Both the position numbers and the translations under genes were made by a program. Shown here piece by piece: positions 1 to 5,956 of a stretch of DNA of 5,956 nt. Each line of letters begins with the position of its first letter. The stretch's first letter is position 1. The notes under the pieces are model-generated. The model saw only the letters and a list, made by a program, of their open reading frames with translations, was not told the DNA's origin and did no database searches. Source of the stretch: an uncultured Lachnospiraceae bacterium (GTDB lineage Bacteria; Bacillota; Clostridia; Lachnospirales; Lachnospiraceae); the NCBI GenBank assembly GCA_947653315.1, contig CANTGP010000207.1, positions 1 through 5,956 on the forward strand, in the 5' to 3' direction.

Positions 1-51
1 CCCTCATTTCCGGTAACAATTCAGTCTGAAATAACATCAAGAATATCTTCC

Positions 52-978
52 TTATACCAAAACAGGTAAATCAAAATCCAGTCTGCCAAACTTCCTCAAT
101 ATATCCAAATCGCGTACGATAAAATTACTTTGCCAATAATAATTTCCAATCGTCTGCTCAGCCACACACCACCGCTTGCCGTCCGGATGTGGATTGCTTT
201 GCTCAAATGCATCCATTTCCTTGACGGAAGGGAACTGAAACTCATGCGTGTCGAGCAAAGAGTCAATGATTGTGTCCAAATTCATATCCACGGTGTGTCT
301 GCACTCCGGATAAAAACTGCTTTCCGGTGAATCAACAAAATACACCGGTAACGGCAGCCAGGATGGATATGTTGCAGGATTAAATGCCTTAATATTTAAC
401 GCTATAGGATCATAATCAGGATAACCATGGAGAAGAACCTGTCCGCATTGTGTATACCGTTCTTTCAAACTCTCCGCCTTACGGTAAAGGGTGCTTTCCT
501 TGTCTGCATGTTTCAGAATAAAGTCGGCAAGGCGCTTAGTCACTCCGATATCGGCTTCCGCTGCTTTCCCGGAATCAAAATGAAACCATGGCATATGCGC
601 AAAGTCATTATTACCGGGGATTCCCTGCATTCCTACCCAACCGTCATCCAATAAATATGCCCCTGAATCCAAATATTTCATAATACCTGCAATGATTTTA
701 CTTTTTATGCCGCTTTCATGATTACCTGTCGTATCCAAATAATCCAAAGCAATGCATACGGTATAGGGCGACGAGTTGGGGTTCCAGTTATTGCATTCAA
801 TGTTGTATCCAAAACCTCCGTCTTCATTCTGATAGCCGGACAAAACCGACAGAAAATCGTCATGGCTGCCATTTTCAAAAAGGAATTTCCATTTTACATA
901 GTCAAGGGGCCTGGCATTCCGGTAAACCAGCTTTCTCAATCTCAAAAACTCATCCATGGATATTTTTTTCAATGCCAT
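52..978 (-). CDS. Small terpenoid-cyclase / prenyltransferase-fold protein, function unknown
   Basis: Encodes 308 residues. Near the N-terminus (about residues 50-56) is QNEDGGF, a match to the QW-type repeat (QxxDGGF) of the terpenoid cyclase / prenyltransferase alpha-alpha barrel superfamily. A weaker echo, LLDDGWVG, follows at about 109-116, and a Trp/Tyr-rich C-terminal segment (NYYWQSNFIVRDLDIL) fits helical hairpins of the same fold. It is about half the length of squalene-hopene cyclases, and I see no DxDD catalytic motif, so a true triterpene cyclase is unlikely. There is no signal peptide or membrane segment, so it is probably cytoplasmic. The start at 978 has GGAG only 3 nt upstream, which is tight; a TTG two codons in (972) would have better spacing. 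It lies after the terminator at 1102-1140 and probably has its own promoter. No terminator is visible in the 51 nt after its stop. The fold call is fairly safe; the function is unknown. Confidence 0.8.
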   Translation of the reverse strand: MALKKISMDEFLRLRKLVYRNARPLDYVKWKFLFENGSHDDFLSVLSGYQNEDGGFGYNIECNNWNPNSSPYTVCIALDYLDTTGNHESGIKSKIIAGIMKYLDSGAYLLDDGWVGMQGIPGNNDFAHMPWFHFDSGKAAEADIGVTKRLADFILKHADKESTLYRKAESLKERYTQCGQVLLHGYPDYDPIALNIKAFNPATYPSWLPLPVYFVDSPESSFYPECRHTVDMNLDTIIDSLLDTHEFQFPSVKEMDAFEQSNPHPDGKRWCVAEQTIGNYYWQSNFIVRDLDILRKFGRLDFDLPVLV

Positions 979-1004
979 TATCTCCGTTTTCTTTCATTTT
1001 AATA

Positions 1005-1034
1005 TCTTATATCATGTTACTGTCTTATATCATG
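1005..1034 (-). promoter_or_regulatory. Tandem 12-bp repeat with two extended -10 motifs upstream of the prenyltransferase-fold gene
   Basis: The 12-mer TCTTATATCATG (plus strand) occurs perfectly at 1005-1016 and 1023-1034, an 18-nt period. Read on the minus strand, each copy contains TGATATAAG, i.e. an extended -10 element (TGn followed by TATAAG, one mismatch to TATAAT). No convincing -35 box lies 16-18 nt upstream of either, which is tolerable for extended -10 promoters. The repeat lies 27-56 nt upstream of the start at 978, the right place for a promoter. It could equally be a two-site operator. Confidence 0.45.
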
Positions 1035-1101
1035 GGAAAGGATAAAACATCTGTCCTGCACGATTTTTATCTTCCAACACGACAATTCATAACCGGCAGT
1101 A

Positions 1102-1140
1102 CAAAAGCCCCGGCATAGCAAAGTTGCGCCGGGGCTTTTG
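1102..1140 (-). terminator. Rho-independent terminator after gdhA
   Basis: A perfect 13-bp stem (arms 1102-1114 and 1128-1140, sequence CAAAAGCCCCGGC and its complement) encloses a 13-nt loop. The GC core is flanked by A4/T4 runs, so the stem ends in TTTTG on both strands. It lies 76 nt past the gdhA stop and ahead of the prenyltransferase-fold gene, so its main role should be ending gdhA transcription. The symmetry means it could also act on plus-strand transcripts. Confidence 0.88.
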
Positions 1141-1151
1141 ATTGGCCCTAT

Positions 1152-1176
1152 TAGAGCATGTTTGAAAATTGCTCTA
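1152..1176. repeat. Small inverted repeat between gdhA and its terminator
   Basis: TAGAGCA (1152-1158) and TGCTCTA (1170-1176) form a perfect 7-bp stem around an 11-nt AT-rich loop. No T-run follows on either strand, so it does not look like a terminator. It sits 40 nt after the gdhA stop, ahead of the strong hairpin at 1102-1140. It could be a 3'-end stabilising hairpin or a copy of a dispersed intergenic repeat. This cannot be decided from one copy. Confidence 0.4.
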
Positions 1177-1215
1177 GGAATTTGAACCGGTATCATGGTT
1201 TTTGTTCTTTGTTTT

Positions 1216-2567
<1,352 letters not shown>

Positions 2568-2623
2568 ATTGTTATCTGTCAAACGCCTGTCCCATAACAG
2601 ACTTTCCTGCATGTCCACGTAAT

Positions 2624-2652
2624 ATTATATAATGCCGGAACTGATTACACAA
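2624..2652 (-). promoter_or_regulatory. Candidate gdhA promoter
   Basis: On the minus strand, a perfect TATAAT -10 box lies at 2629-2624. A weak -35 (TTGTGT, 2652-2647) is exactly 17 nt upstream. The predicted start near 2617 gives a leader of about 67 nt. The poor -35 half together with the repeats just upstream suggests activator-assisted transcription. Confidence 0.6.
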
Positions 2653-2673
2653 GACACTTTAGGCAATGAAAGC

Positions 2674-2694
2674 GTAAAAGTTTTGTAAAAGTTT
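2674..2694 (-). promoter_or_regulatory. 10-bp direct repeat upstream of the gdhA promoter
   Basis: GTAAAAGTTT (plus strand) occurs at 2674-2683 and 2685-2694. The 11-nt period is one DNA helical turn, so both copies face the same side. Relative to the predicted start the pair lies at about -57 to -77, a typical activator position. The regulator is not identifiable from sequence. Confidence 0.4.
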
Positions 2695-2706
2695 CCCGAT
2701 GTTTTT

Positions 2707-2738
2707 TATACAAATTGTACAATAATACATGTATACAA
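2707..2738. promoter_or_regulatory. Cluster of TTGTAYA half-sites and small palindromes
   Basis: On the minus strand, TTGTATA or TTGTACA occurs three times (2738-2732, 2722-2716, 2713-2707). The cluster includes the 8-bp palindrome TTGTACAA (2715-2722) and the 10-bp palindrome ATACATGTAT (2725-2734). It lies about 90-120 nt upstream of the predicted gdhA start. It could be a distal regulator site or simply AT-rich intergenic DNA. Confidence 0.3.
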
Positions 2739-2752
2739 TCCATGTCATTGGC

Positions 2753-2772
2753 AAAAAAGCACGTCCCGGGAC
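2753..2772 (-). terminator. Weak possible terminator of the helical-bundle gene
   Basis: Directly after the TGA at 2775-2773 the minus strand reads GTCCCGGGAC, a 10-nt palindrome, then GTGC and six T. Position and T-run fit a terminator, but folded as a hairpin the palindrome gives only 3 bp with a 4-nt loop. Termination here would be inefficient, and read-through toward gdhA is possible. Confidence 0.3.
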
Positions 2773-3204
2773 TCACAGGTATTTCTTCAGCCGTTCGATG
2801 TTTTTTTCCTCAAAATCCATCAGTTCCTTTGCGATTTCCAAAGAAAACATACCCGCCCGCTCATGGTGGTTCAACGCCTTACACATATCGGTAATTCCCC
2901 GGTTACTCCCCTGGATCATCAGTTCCGCAATATGGCTGGTACTGGTGTTAAACAGCGTATTGGAATGGATTCCCCCCACCAGCATCATTTGGCTGACATT
3001 GTTCGTCCGGTAAGGCTCCGCCTTTCCCTCCAGGATTTTGTCCAGCGCCTTATTATGGATTTCCGAATATTTCAAGGATTGCCTGGATAACTGCACCGCC
3101 AAATCATCATCGTATACTTTTTCGCTGATGGTATCGATTGCCTTCATCGCCATTTCCGTGTTTTTCTGCACTTCCCGCAGGATTTCCGCATCATCCCTTT
3201 TCAT
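2773..3204 (-). CDS. Small all-helical protein, ferritin-like bundle candidate, function unknown
   Basis: 143 residues from the ATG at 3204. I chose this over the in-frame ATG at 3216 because the sequence around the upstream ATG reads ATGAGGA and supplies the Shine-Dalgarno (GAGGA, 3214-3210) for the downstream one, while nothing SD-like precedes 3216; the longer form would be 147 residues. The protein is highly charged, with few prolines and no signal or membrane segment, and looks like four amphipathic helices. It carries Glu/His pairs (SEIHNKAL about 47-54; HIAEL about 91-95; NHHERAGMFSLEIAKEL about 112-128) spaced as in ferritin-like or DUF2383-type bundles, but no complete ExxH pair set I can assign to a di-iron site. 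I do not recognise the family firmly. It probably has its own promoter upstream of a structured leader (3272-3218). Confidence 0.8.
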   Translation of the reverse strand: MKRDDAEILREVQKNTEMAMKAIDTISEKVYDDDLAVQLSRQSLKYSEIHNKALDKILEGKAEPYRTNNVSQMMLVGGIHSNTLFNTSTSHIAELMIQGSNRGITDMCKALNHHERAGMFSLEIAKELMDFEEKNIERLKKYL

Positions 3205-3209
3205 GTTTG

Positions 3210-3214
3210 TCCTC
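3210..3214 (-). promoter_or_regulatory. Ribosome binding site deciding the start at 3204
   Basis: GAGGA on the minus strand, 5 nt before the ATG at 3204. It overlaps the competing in-frame ATG at 3216-3214, so that codon is probably not the main start. Confidence 0.65.
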
Positions 3215-3217
3215 ATT

Positions 3218-3272
3218 TCTGCGCTGCTTTATTGTGCATTTCAAGTTTGTGGATGCAGCGCAGACACAAACT
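3218..3272 (-). promoter_or_regulatory. Structured leader with two interlocking inverted repeats
   Basis: Stem A pairs 3218-3227 with 3255-3264 (10 bp, TCTGCGCTGC and its complement, 27-nt loop). Stem B pairs 3244-3251 with 3265-3272 (8 bp, AGTTTGTG and its complement, 13-nt loop). The arms interleave, so the two stems are alternatives: one arm of A is the loop of B. Stem A ends 3 nt before the GAGGA ribosome binding site. In transcription order B can form first and A later. No known riboswitch class is recognised; a protein-binding operator is the other reading. Confidence 0.45.
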
Positions 3273-3299
3273 CGGGAGTGAAAGATTTAAAAATGGAAA

Positions 3300-3336
3300 A
3301 AGGTGCAGGCACACGTTCTTTCCGTGCCTACACCTT
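3300..3336 (-). terminator. Rho-independent terminator after the SH3b gene
   Basis: Arms 3300-3312 and 3324-3336 pair over 13 positions with one internal mismatch (AAGGTG and AGGCAC blocks against their complements), with an 11-nt loop. On the minus strand the stem is followed directly by a T-rich tract (TTTTTCCATTTTT). It lies 80 nt past the SH3b gene stop. Confidence 0.8.
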
Positions 3337-3363
3337 ATATTTTTACCAATCAGATTCCGTCTA
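3334..3363 (-). promoter_or_regulatory. Candidate promoter of the helical-bundle gene, overlapping the terminator
   Basis: On the minus strand TAGACG (3363-3358) and TATAAG (3339-3334) are separated by 18 nt. The predicted start near 3327 falls inside the upstream arm of the terminator at 3300-3336, so its transcript would keep only about 4 bp of that hairpin and escape termination. The leader would be about 120 nt. Boxes are moderate matches only. Confidence 0.35.
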
Positions 3364-3416
3364 TACCTGTCCGTACCCGCATATAAAATTTTTTTATCTT
3401 ATGGGAACTATCCTTT

Positions 3417-4757
3417 TTATTCCACAAAATCGGATTTCACGAAAGCCGTCTGCCCGTTATACTTTACCCGCGTCCAGCCGTCCGCCTGTTTCATCACGAG
3501 TTCCAGCTTATCCCCTTCATAGGCAAGACCCAGTTTCTCCCCGTCCTCGCTTGCCGATTTCCTGACATTCACGCTCGTCTTTACGGTTACGGTATCCCCG
3601 GTACCCGTGGATGCGTTCGTTGCCTGCGTTTGGGTTTCTGCCGGTTTTGGCGTTTCCGTCTGTGCGGCAGCGCCGCCCCCGTTGTTGGATGCCAGTTCCC
3701 CGGTTGCTTTTTCCAATTTTTCCAAATATTCGCTTTTTATAAAAGCGTCTTTTCCTTCAAACGTAATTTTGCTCCACCCGTTTCCCCGTTCTTCCAAAAG
3801 GGGAAATTCATCGCCGACCTGAGCTTTACCCACTTTATCCGCGGTTTCGCTGTCCGAACTTCTGACGTTTACCACCGAAGTCGCTTTTACCGTTGTTGCC
3901 ACGCTCACCGGCGCCTCTGTCTGTGTTTCCTCCGGTGCCTGCGCCGTCTCGTTTCCGGCTTCTTCCGCTGCGGCTGCCTGCGCCGCTTCTTCCTGCTGTT
4001 TCGCCGCTTCGTCTTCCGCCTTCGCCAAAGCCTCTCCTACGGAAACATCAACCCGTTCCGACAAATCCGTCAGATATGCCCGGAGTTCCTCGTCGGAAGC
4101 AAGCATATCGTTGTATTCCACCGTAATCCGGTTATTCAAATCCACCACGTCATCCTGTAAGGACACATCCGTAATGTACTGCAACTCAATGGAATTAACC
4201 ACACCTTCATTAATGTAACACTCACCGTTTTCATCGGTGCAGACATAAAACGCCTGCATACCGGGTACCAGCCGCTCATACTCGGTAAACTTCATCTTTG
4301 AATAAACATATGCGATATAAGAATCCTCCACCGGTCCCTTCTTTGTGTAAACCGTCAGTTCCGGATAGGAATCAATGTATTTTCCCATTTCACGGATTCT
4401 TAACTTTTCCTTTTCTTCCATAAATTCATTAATGGAAACCACGGTATCCACATCGCCCTGTGCCACCGCCTCATAATACCTGCTGATTAACGCGTTGACC
4501 TCCGGATAGGCATTTTCCTCCAGTTCAAGCTGGGGCACCGTTTCCGCAGCCTGCTCCTGAATGGGTTCCACCTTTTGTCCGGGGATATCCGCCATCTGCG
4601 CCTCCACTTCCTCCGCAGCCTTCCGGTTTGCACTGACCGCCACGAAAACCGTTACCGCGACACAGACCAAAAGGATTACCGGCATCACAATCTTGGCATG
4701 TTCCGATATCCATTCCCTCATATCCTCGATTCTGTCCCTAATACTCCTATTGTCCAT
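3417..4757 (-). CDS. Membrane-anchored protein with two C-terminal SH3b domains
   Basis: 446 residues from the ATG at 4757. A longer reading from GTG 4814 would start inside the tRNA gene and is rejected; ATG 4790 has a poor SD. The chosen start has AAAGGA 12 nt upstream, slightly long. A charged cytoplasmic N-terminus (1-22) precedes one membrane helix (about 23-43, IVMPVILLVCVAVTVFVAVSA), so the rest should be extracellular. Residues 85-215 (VNALISRYYEAVAQGDVDTV onward) resemble an NTF2/SnoaL-like alpha+beta domain, which is my inference. An Ala/Glu/Gln-rich linker (about 240-285) follows, then SH3b-1 (about 288-346, VVNVRSS...GWSKI...AFIKSEYL), a Gly/Thr/Gln linker, and SH3b-2 (about 388-446, SVNVRKS...GWTRV...AFVKSDFV). 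Bacterial SH3b domains bind cell wall or peptides, so a role at the envelope is likely. No hydrolase domain is visible. It follows tRNA-Arg by 52 nt without an intervening terminator. Confidence 0.88.
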   Translation of the reverse strand: MDNRSIRDRIEDMREWISEHAKIVMPVILLVCVAVTVFVAVSANRKAAEEVEAQMADIPGQKVEPIQEQAAETVPQLELEENAYPEVNALISRYYEAVAQGDVDTVVSINEFMEEKEKLRIREMGKYIDSYPELTVYTKKGPVEDSYIAYVYSKMKFTEYERLVPGMQAFYVCTDENGECYINEGVVNSIELQYITDVSLQDDVVDLNNRITVEYNDMLASDEELRAYLTDLSERVDVSVGEALAKAEDEAAKQQEEAAQAAAAEEAGNETAQAPEETQTEAPVSVATTVKATSVVNVRSSDSETADKVGKAQVGDEFPLLEERGNGWSKITFEGKDAFIKSEYLEKLEKATGELASNNGGGAAAQTETPKPAETQTQATNASTGTGDTVTVKTSVNVRKSASEDGEKLGLAYEGDKLELVMKQADGWTRVKYNGQTAFVKSDFVE

Positions 4758-4794
4758 AGATGATAAATATCCTTTCCATCCTTTCCGCATTACC

Positions 4795-4932
4795 TTCAGA
4801 GTGATGTAATGCACCCGGCAGGAATCGAACCTGCATTAAAGGCGTCGGAGGCCTCCGTTCTATCCATTAGACTACGAGTGCATAAAAAATATTACTTATT
4901 CAAATATTACAAATTTGTTACATCACTCTGAA
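4795..4932 (-). repeat. Perfect 15-bp inverted repeat flanking the tRNA gene
   Basis: TTCAGAGTGATGTAA at 4795-4809 is the exact reverse complement of 4918-4932. The first arm abuts the tRNA discriminator base (4810) directly. The second lies 36 nt before the tRNA 5' end and spans the predicted transcription start. A transcript could pair leader and trailer by 10-11 bp or more, closing the pre-tRNA in a long stem. No target-site duplication is seen outside the arms. Confidence 0.75.
4810..4881 (-). tRNA. tRNA-Arg(CCG)
   Basis: 72 nt folding as a full cloverleaf on the minus strand. The acceptor is GCACTCG/CGGGTGC (one G-U) with discriminator A; the anticodon stem is GAGGC/GCCTT (one G-U); the loop CTCCGAC has U33 and anticodon CCG at 4848-4846; the T arm is GCAGG-TTCGATT-CCTGC. 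The D stem (GTCT/GAAC) is weak, with a C-A mismatch, and the variable loop is only 4 nt. CCA is not encoded, so it must be added after transcription. It reads the arginine codon CGG. A promoter lies directly upstream and an inverted repeat encloses the gene. Confidence 0.93.
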
Positions 4933-4933
4933 C

Positions 4934-4962
4934 ATAATATCACATTCGCGTCGGATTGTCTA
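4934..4962 (-). promoter_or_regulatory. Promoter of tRNA-Arg and possibly the SH3b gene
   Basis: On the minus strand TAGACA (4962-4957, one mismatch to TTGACA) and TATTAT (4939-4934, one mismatch) are separated by exactly 17 nt. A TGA immediately before the -10 gives an extended -10 element. The predicted start is near 4927, about 46 nt upstream of the tRNA. It is the best promoter match in the window. Confidence 0.75.
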
Positions 4963-4981
4963 GTGTACTTTTTGGAAATCC

Positions 4982-5923
4982 TTAAAAAATTTTTTCCAAT
5001 TTTCTTTTTTTACGGGAAAAACGGTAAATAGAATCCGTCAAAACGTCTTCCGGTTCCACCTGCGTGGCATTGATTTCGCAGACCATTTTCCACAGTTCAG
5101 CGGCATCCTCCCCTTTCCCCTCCGGAACCAGTATGACTTCATGGATGGAACTCGGCAGGACATAAAAACCGCGCCCGAACGTATCCGCAATCCGTTCCAG
5201 CACACCGTCATAAAGCATGACTGCCGCACCGAACAGTTTTTCCCGGTTGCCCAGCACATACATTTTGGATTTTAATCCGGTTCCGTCCCCGTCGGCATCC
5301 GGAAGCCAGCCGCCGCCGGAACCGGCTTCTTCTTTCCCGCAGGCATCATGTACAAAAATTTCCTGCATCATCTCCTCAATGGACAACAGGCGGGGCGGAA
5401 GAATACGAGGCGTATTTTTCCCCGCGTCCTTTAACAGCCGTTCTTTCGATATATTCCAAACCTTTAAGTGGCTGTCGTAAACCAATATGGTAGCATTTTC
5501 CATCCCCTCTTTCGGTACATGGCAGTAGAACGTAACCGCCATGTCCAGGAAACGGATATGGGGTACCTGCCGCAGCAGCTCCCTGTTATTTTCGTAACTG
5601 ATGAGTTTATAAACCACTCGGTCCTTCATGATACCGTAATCAAGGAAAAACCCCATGTCCATGTTTTCCCCCAGCCGGCTTTCCTCATAAATATGGAACA
5701 CTTCTTCCATGATCCCTCCAAATGTCCTACCCTGCTCATAAGTCTCATACAAATCGTCCAGGTAAATATTCGGCGAAACGTTCCTCCCTTTTTCCGTAAC
5801 CATAATACCGTGCAGAACCACCCCATTGTTCTTCACGGTTTCCTTTATACTCACGCTCACCCCTTCCCCGGTATAGAGGGCAAGACCCTTTTTTACTTTT
5901 TTGCAAAATTCCATAATCTCCAT
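4982..5923 (-). CDS. DUF5688 family protein
   Basis: 313 residues, recognised from typical DUF5688 blocks: PNIYLDDLYETYEQG (about 51-65), VVYKLISYENNRELL (103-117), PHIRFLDMAVTFYC (121-134), ATILVYDSHLKVWN (144-157), NTPRILPP (170-177), FYVLPSSIHEVILVPE (253-268) and EDVLTDSIYRFSR (292-304). The family is common in Lachnospiraceae, often in several copies per genome, and its biochemical role is unknown to me. No signal peptide or membrane helix is visible, so it is probably cytoplasmic. A low-complexity Gly/Asp-rich stretch (about 197-216) separates two conserved halves. The start at 5923 is supported by GAAGGAGAGG (5940-5931). It ends 19 nt before the tRNA promoter with no clear terminator, so some read-through into the tRNA is possible. 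Confidence 0.9.
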   Translation of the reverse strand: MEIMEFCKKVKKGLALYTGEGVSVSIKETVKNNGVVLHGIMVTEKGRNVSPNIYLDDLYETYEQGRTFGGIMEEVFHIYEESRLGENMDMGFFLDYGIMKDRVVYKLISYENNRELLRQVPHIRFLDMAVTFYCHVPKEGMENATILVYDSHLKVWNISKERLLKDAGKNTPRILPPRLLSIEEMMQEIFVHDACGKEEAGSGGGWLPDADGDGTGLKSKMYVLGNREKLFGAAVMLYDGVLERIADTFGRGFYVLPSSIHEVILVPEGKGEDAAELWKMVCEINATQVEPEDVLTDSIYRFSRKKRKLEKIF

Positions 5924-5930
5924 ATTTCTA

Positions 5931-5940
5931 CCTCTCCTTC
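5931..5940 (-). promoter_or_regulatory. Ribosome binding site of the DUF5688 gene
   Basis: GAAGGAGAGG on the minus strand, with AAGGAG 10 nt before the ATG at 5923. It supports this start over the in-frame ATG three codons later. The promoter is outside the window. Confidence 0.8.
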
Positions 5941-5956
5941 GTTTTCCATAAGTTTT

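Noticed and set aside
1017..1196. 59-codon minus-strand frame in the gdhA downstream region
   Set aside because: It has no ribosome binding site and runs through the strong terminator hairpin at 1102-1140, so it is unlikely to be translated.
3381..3398. AT-only inverted repeat just after the SH3b gene
   Set aside because: The stem is only about 6 A-T pairs in a homopolymer-rich stretch; the GC-containing hairpin at 3300-3336 is a far better terminator.
3038..3565. 175-codon plus-strand frame across the helical-bundle gene start, the terminator and the end of the SH3b gene
   Set aside because: It crosses a terminator and two well-supported minus-strand genes, and its product has no recognisable domain.
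3630..4160. 176-codon plus-strand frame rich in Arg, Phe and Cys
   Set aside because: It is a shadow of the Ala/Glu-rich linker and SH3b coding sequence; the low-complexity composition reflects the opposite strand.
4758..4814. Extended start (GTG at 4814) for the SH3b gene
   Set aside because: The first codons would be the 3' end of the tRNA-Arg gene. The ATG at 4757 gives a normal N-terminus ahead of the membrane helix.
4972..4999. Inverted repeat TTGGAAA/TTTCCAA over the end of the DUF5688 gene as a terminator
   Set aside because: The 7-bp AT-rich stem is weak and is followed by A, not T, on the minus strand. It would suit only a plus-strand transcript, and no plus-strand gene is present.

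Overview
The window looks like chromosomal DNA of a low-to-moderate-GC Gram-positive anaerobe, most likely a Lachnospiraceae member (Clostridium cluster XIVa). The basis is a DUF5688-family protein (a family I know mainly from Lachnospiraceae), a glutamate dehydrogenase of the 444-450 residue clostridial hexameric type, and strong AGGAGG-like ribosome binding sites. This is a family-level inference; I ran no database search.

Every gene I can support is on the minus strand, so the window reads right to left. At the right, 5923-4982 encodes a DUF5688 protein. It is followed by a good promoter (4962-4934), a tRNA-Arg(CCG) gene (4881-4810) and a membrane-anchored protein with two C-terminal SH3b domains (4757-3417). 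No terminator is visible between the tRNA and the SH3b gene, so they may share a transcript, which would end at the hairpin at 3336-3300. A perfect 15-bp inverted repeat flanks the tRNA exactly, and its upstream arm lies at the predicted transcription start. I consider this the most unusual structure in the window.

Next, 3204-2773 encodes a small all-helical protein of unknown function. Its leader (3272-3218) contains two perfect inverted repeats that interlock and cannot both fold fully, a possible RNA switch or operator. Its candidate promoter overlaps the preceding terminator. The intergenic region 2772-2551 then carries the gdhA control region: a TATAAT promoter, a 10-bp repeat spaced one helical turn at an activator-like position, and a cluster of TTGTAYA half-sites further upstream. 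gdhA (2550-1216) encodes the enzyme that interconverts ammonia plus 2-oxoglutarate and glutamate.

The stretch 1215-979 has no gene. It contains a small imperfectly explained hairpin (1176-1152), a strong 13-bp terminator (1140-1102), and a 12-bp direct repeat (1034-1005) in which each copy has an extended -10 motif. After it, 978-52 encodes a short protein of the terpenoid-cyclase / prenyltransferase alpha-barrel superfamily. The genes look like ordinary chromosomal neighbours, not one pathway. I see no phage, IS transposase, CRISPR or defence genes. The interesting signals are in the non-coding DNA.
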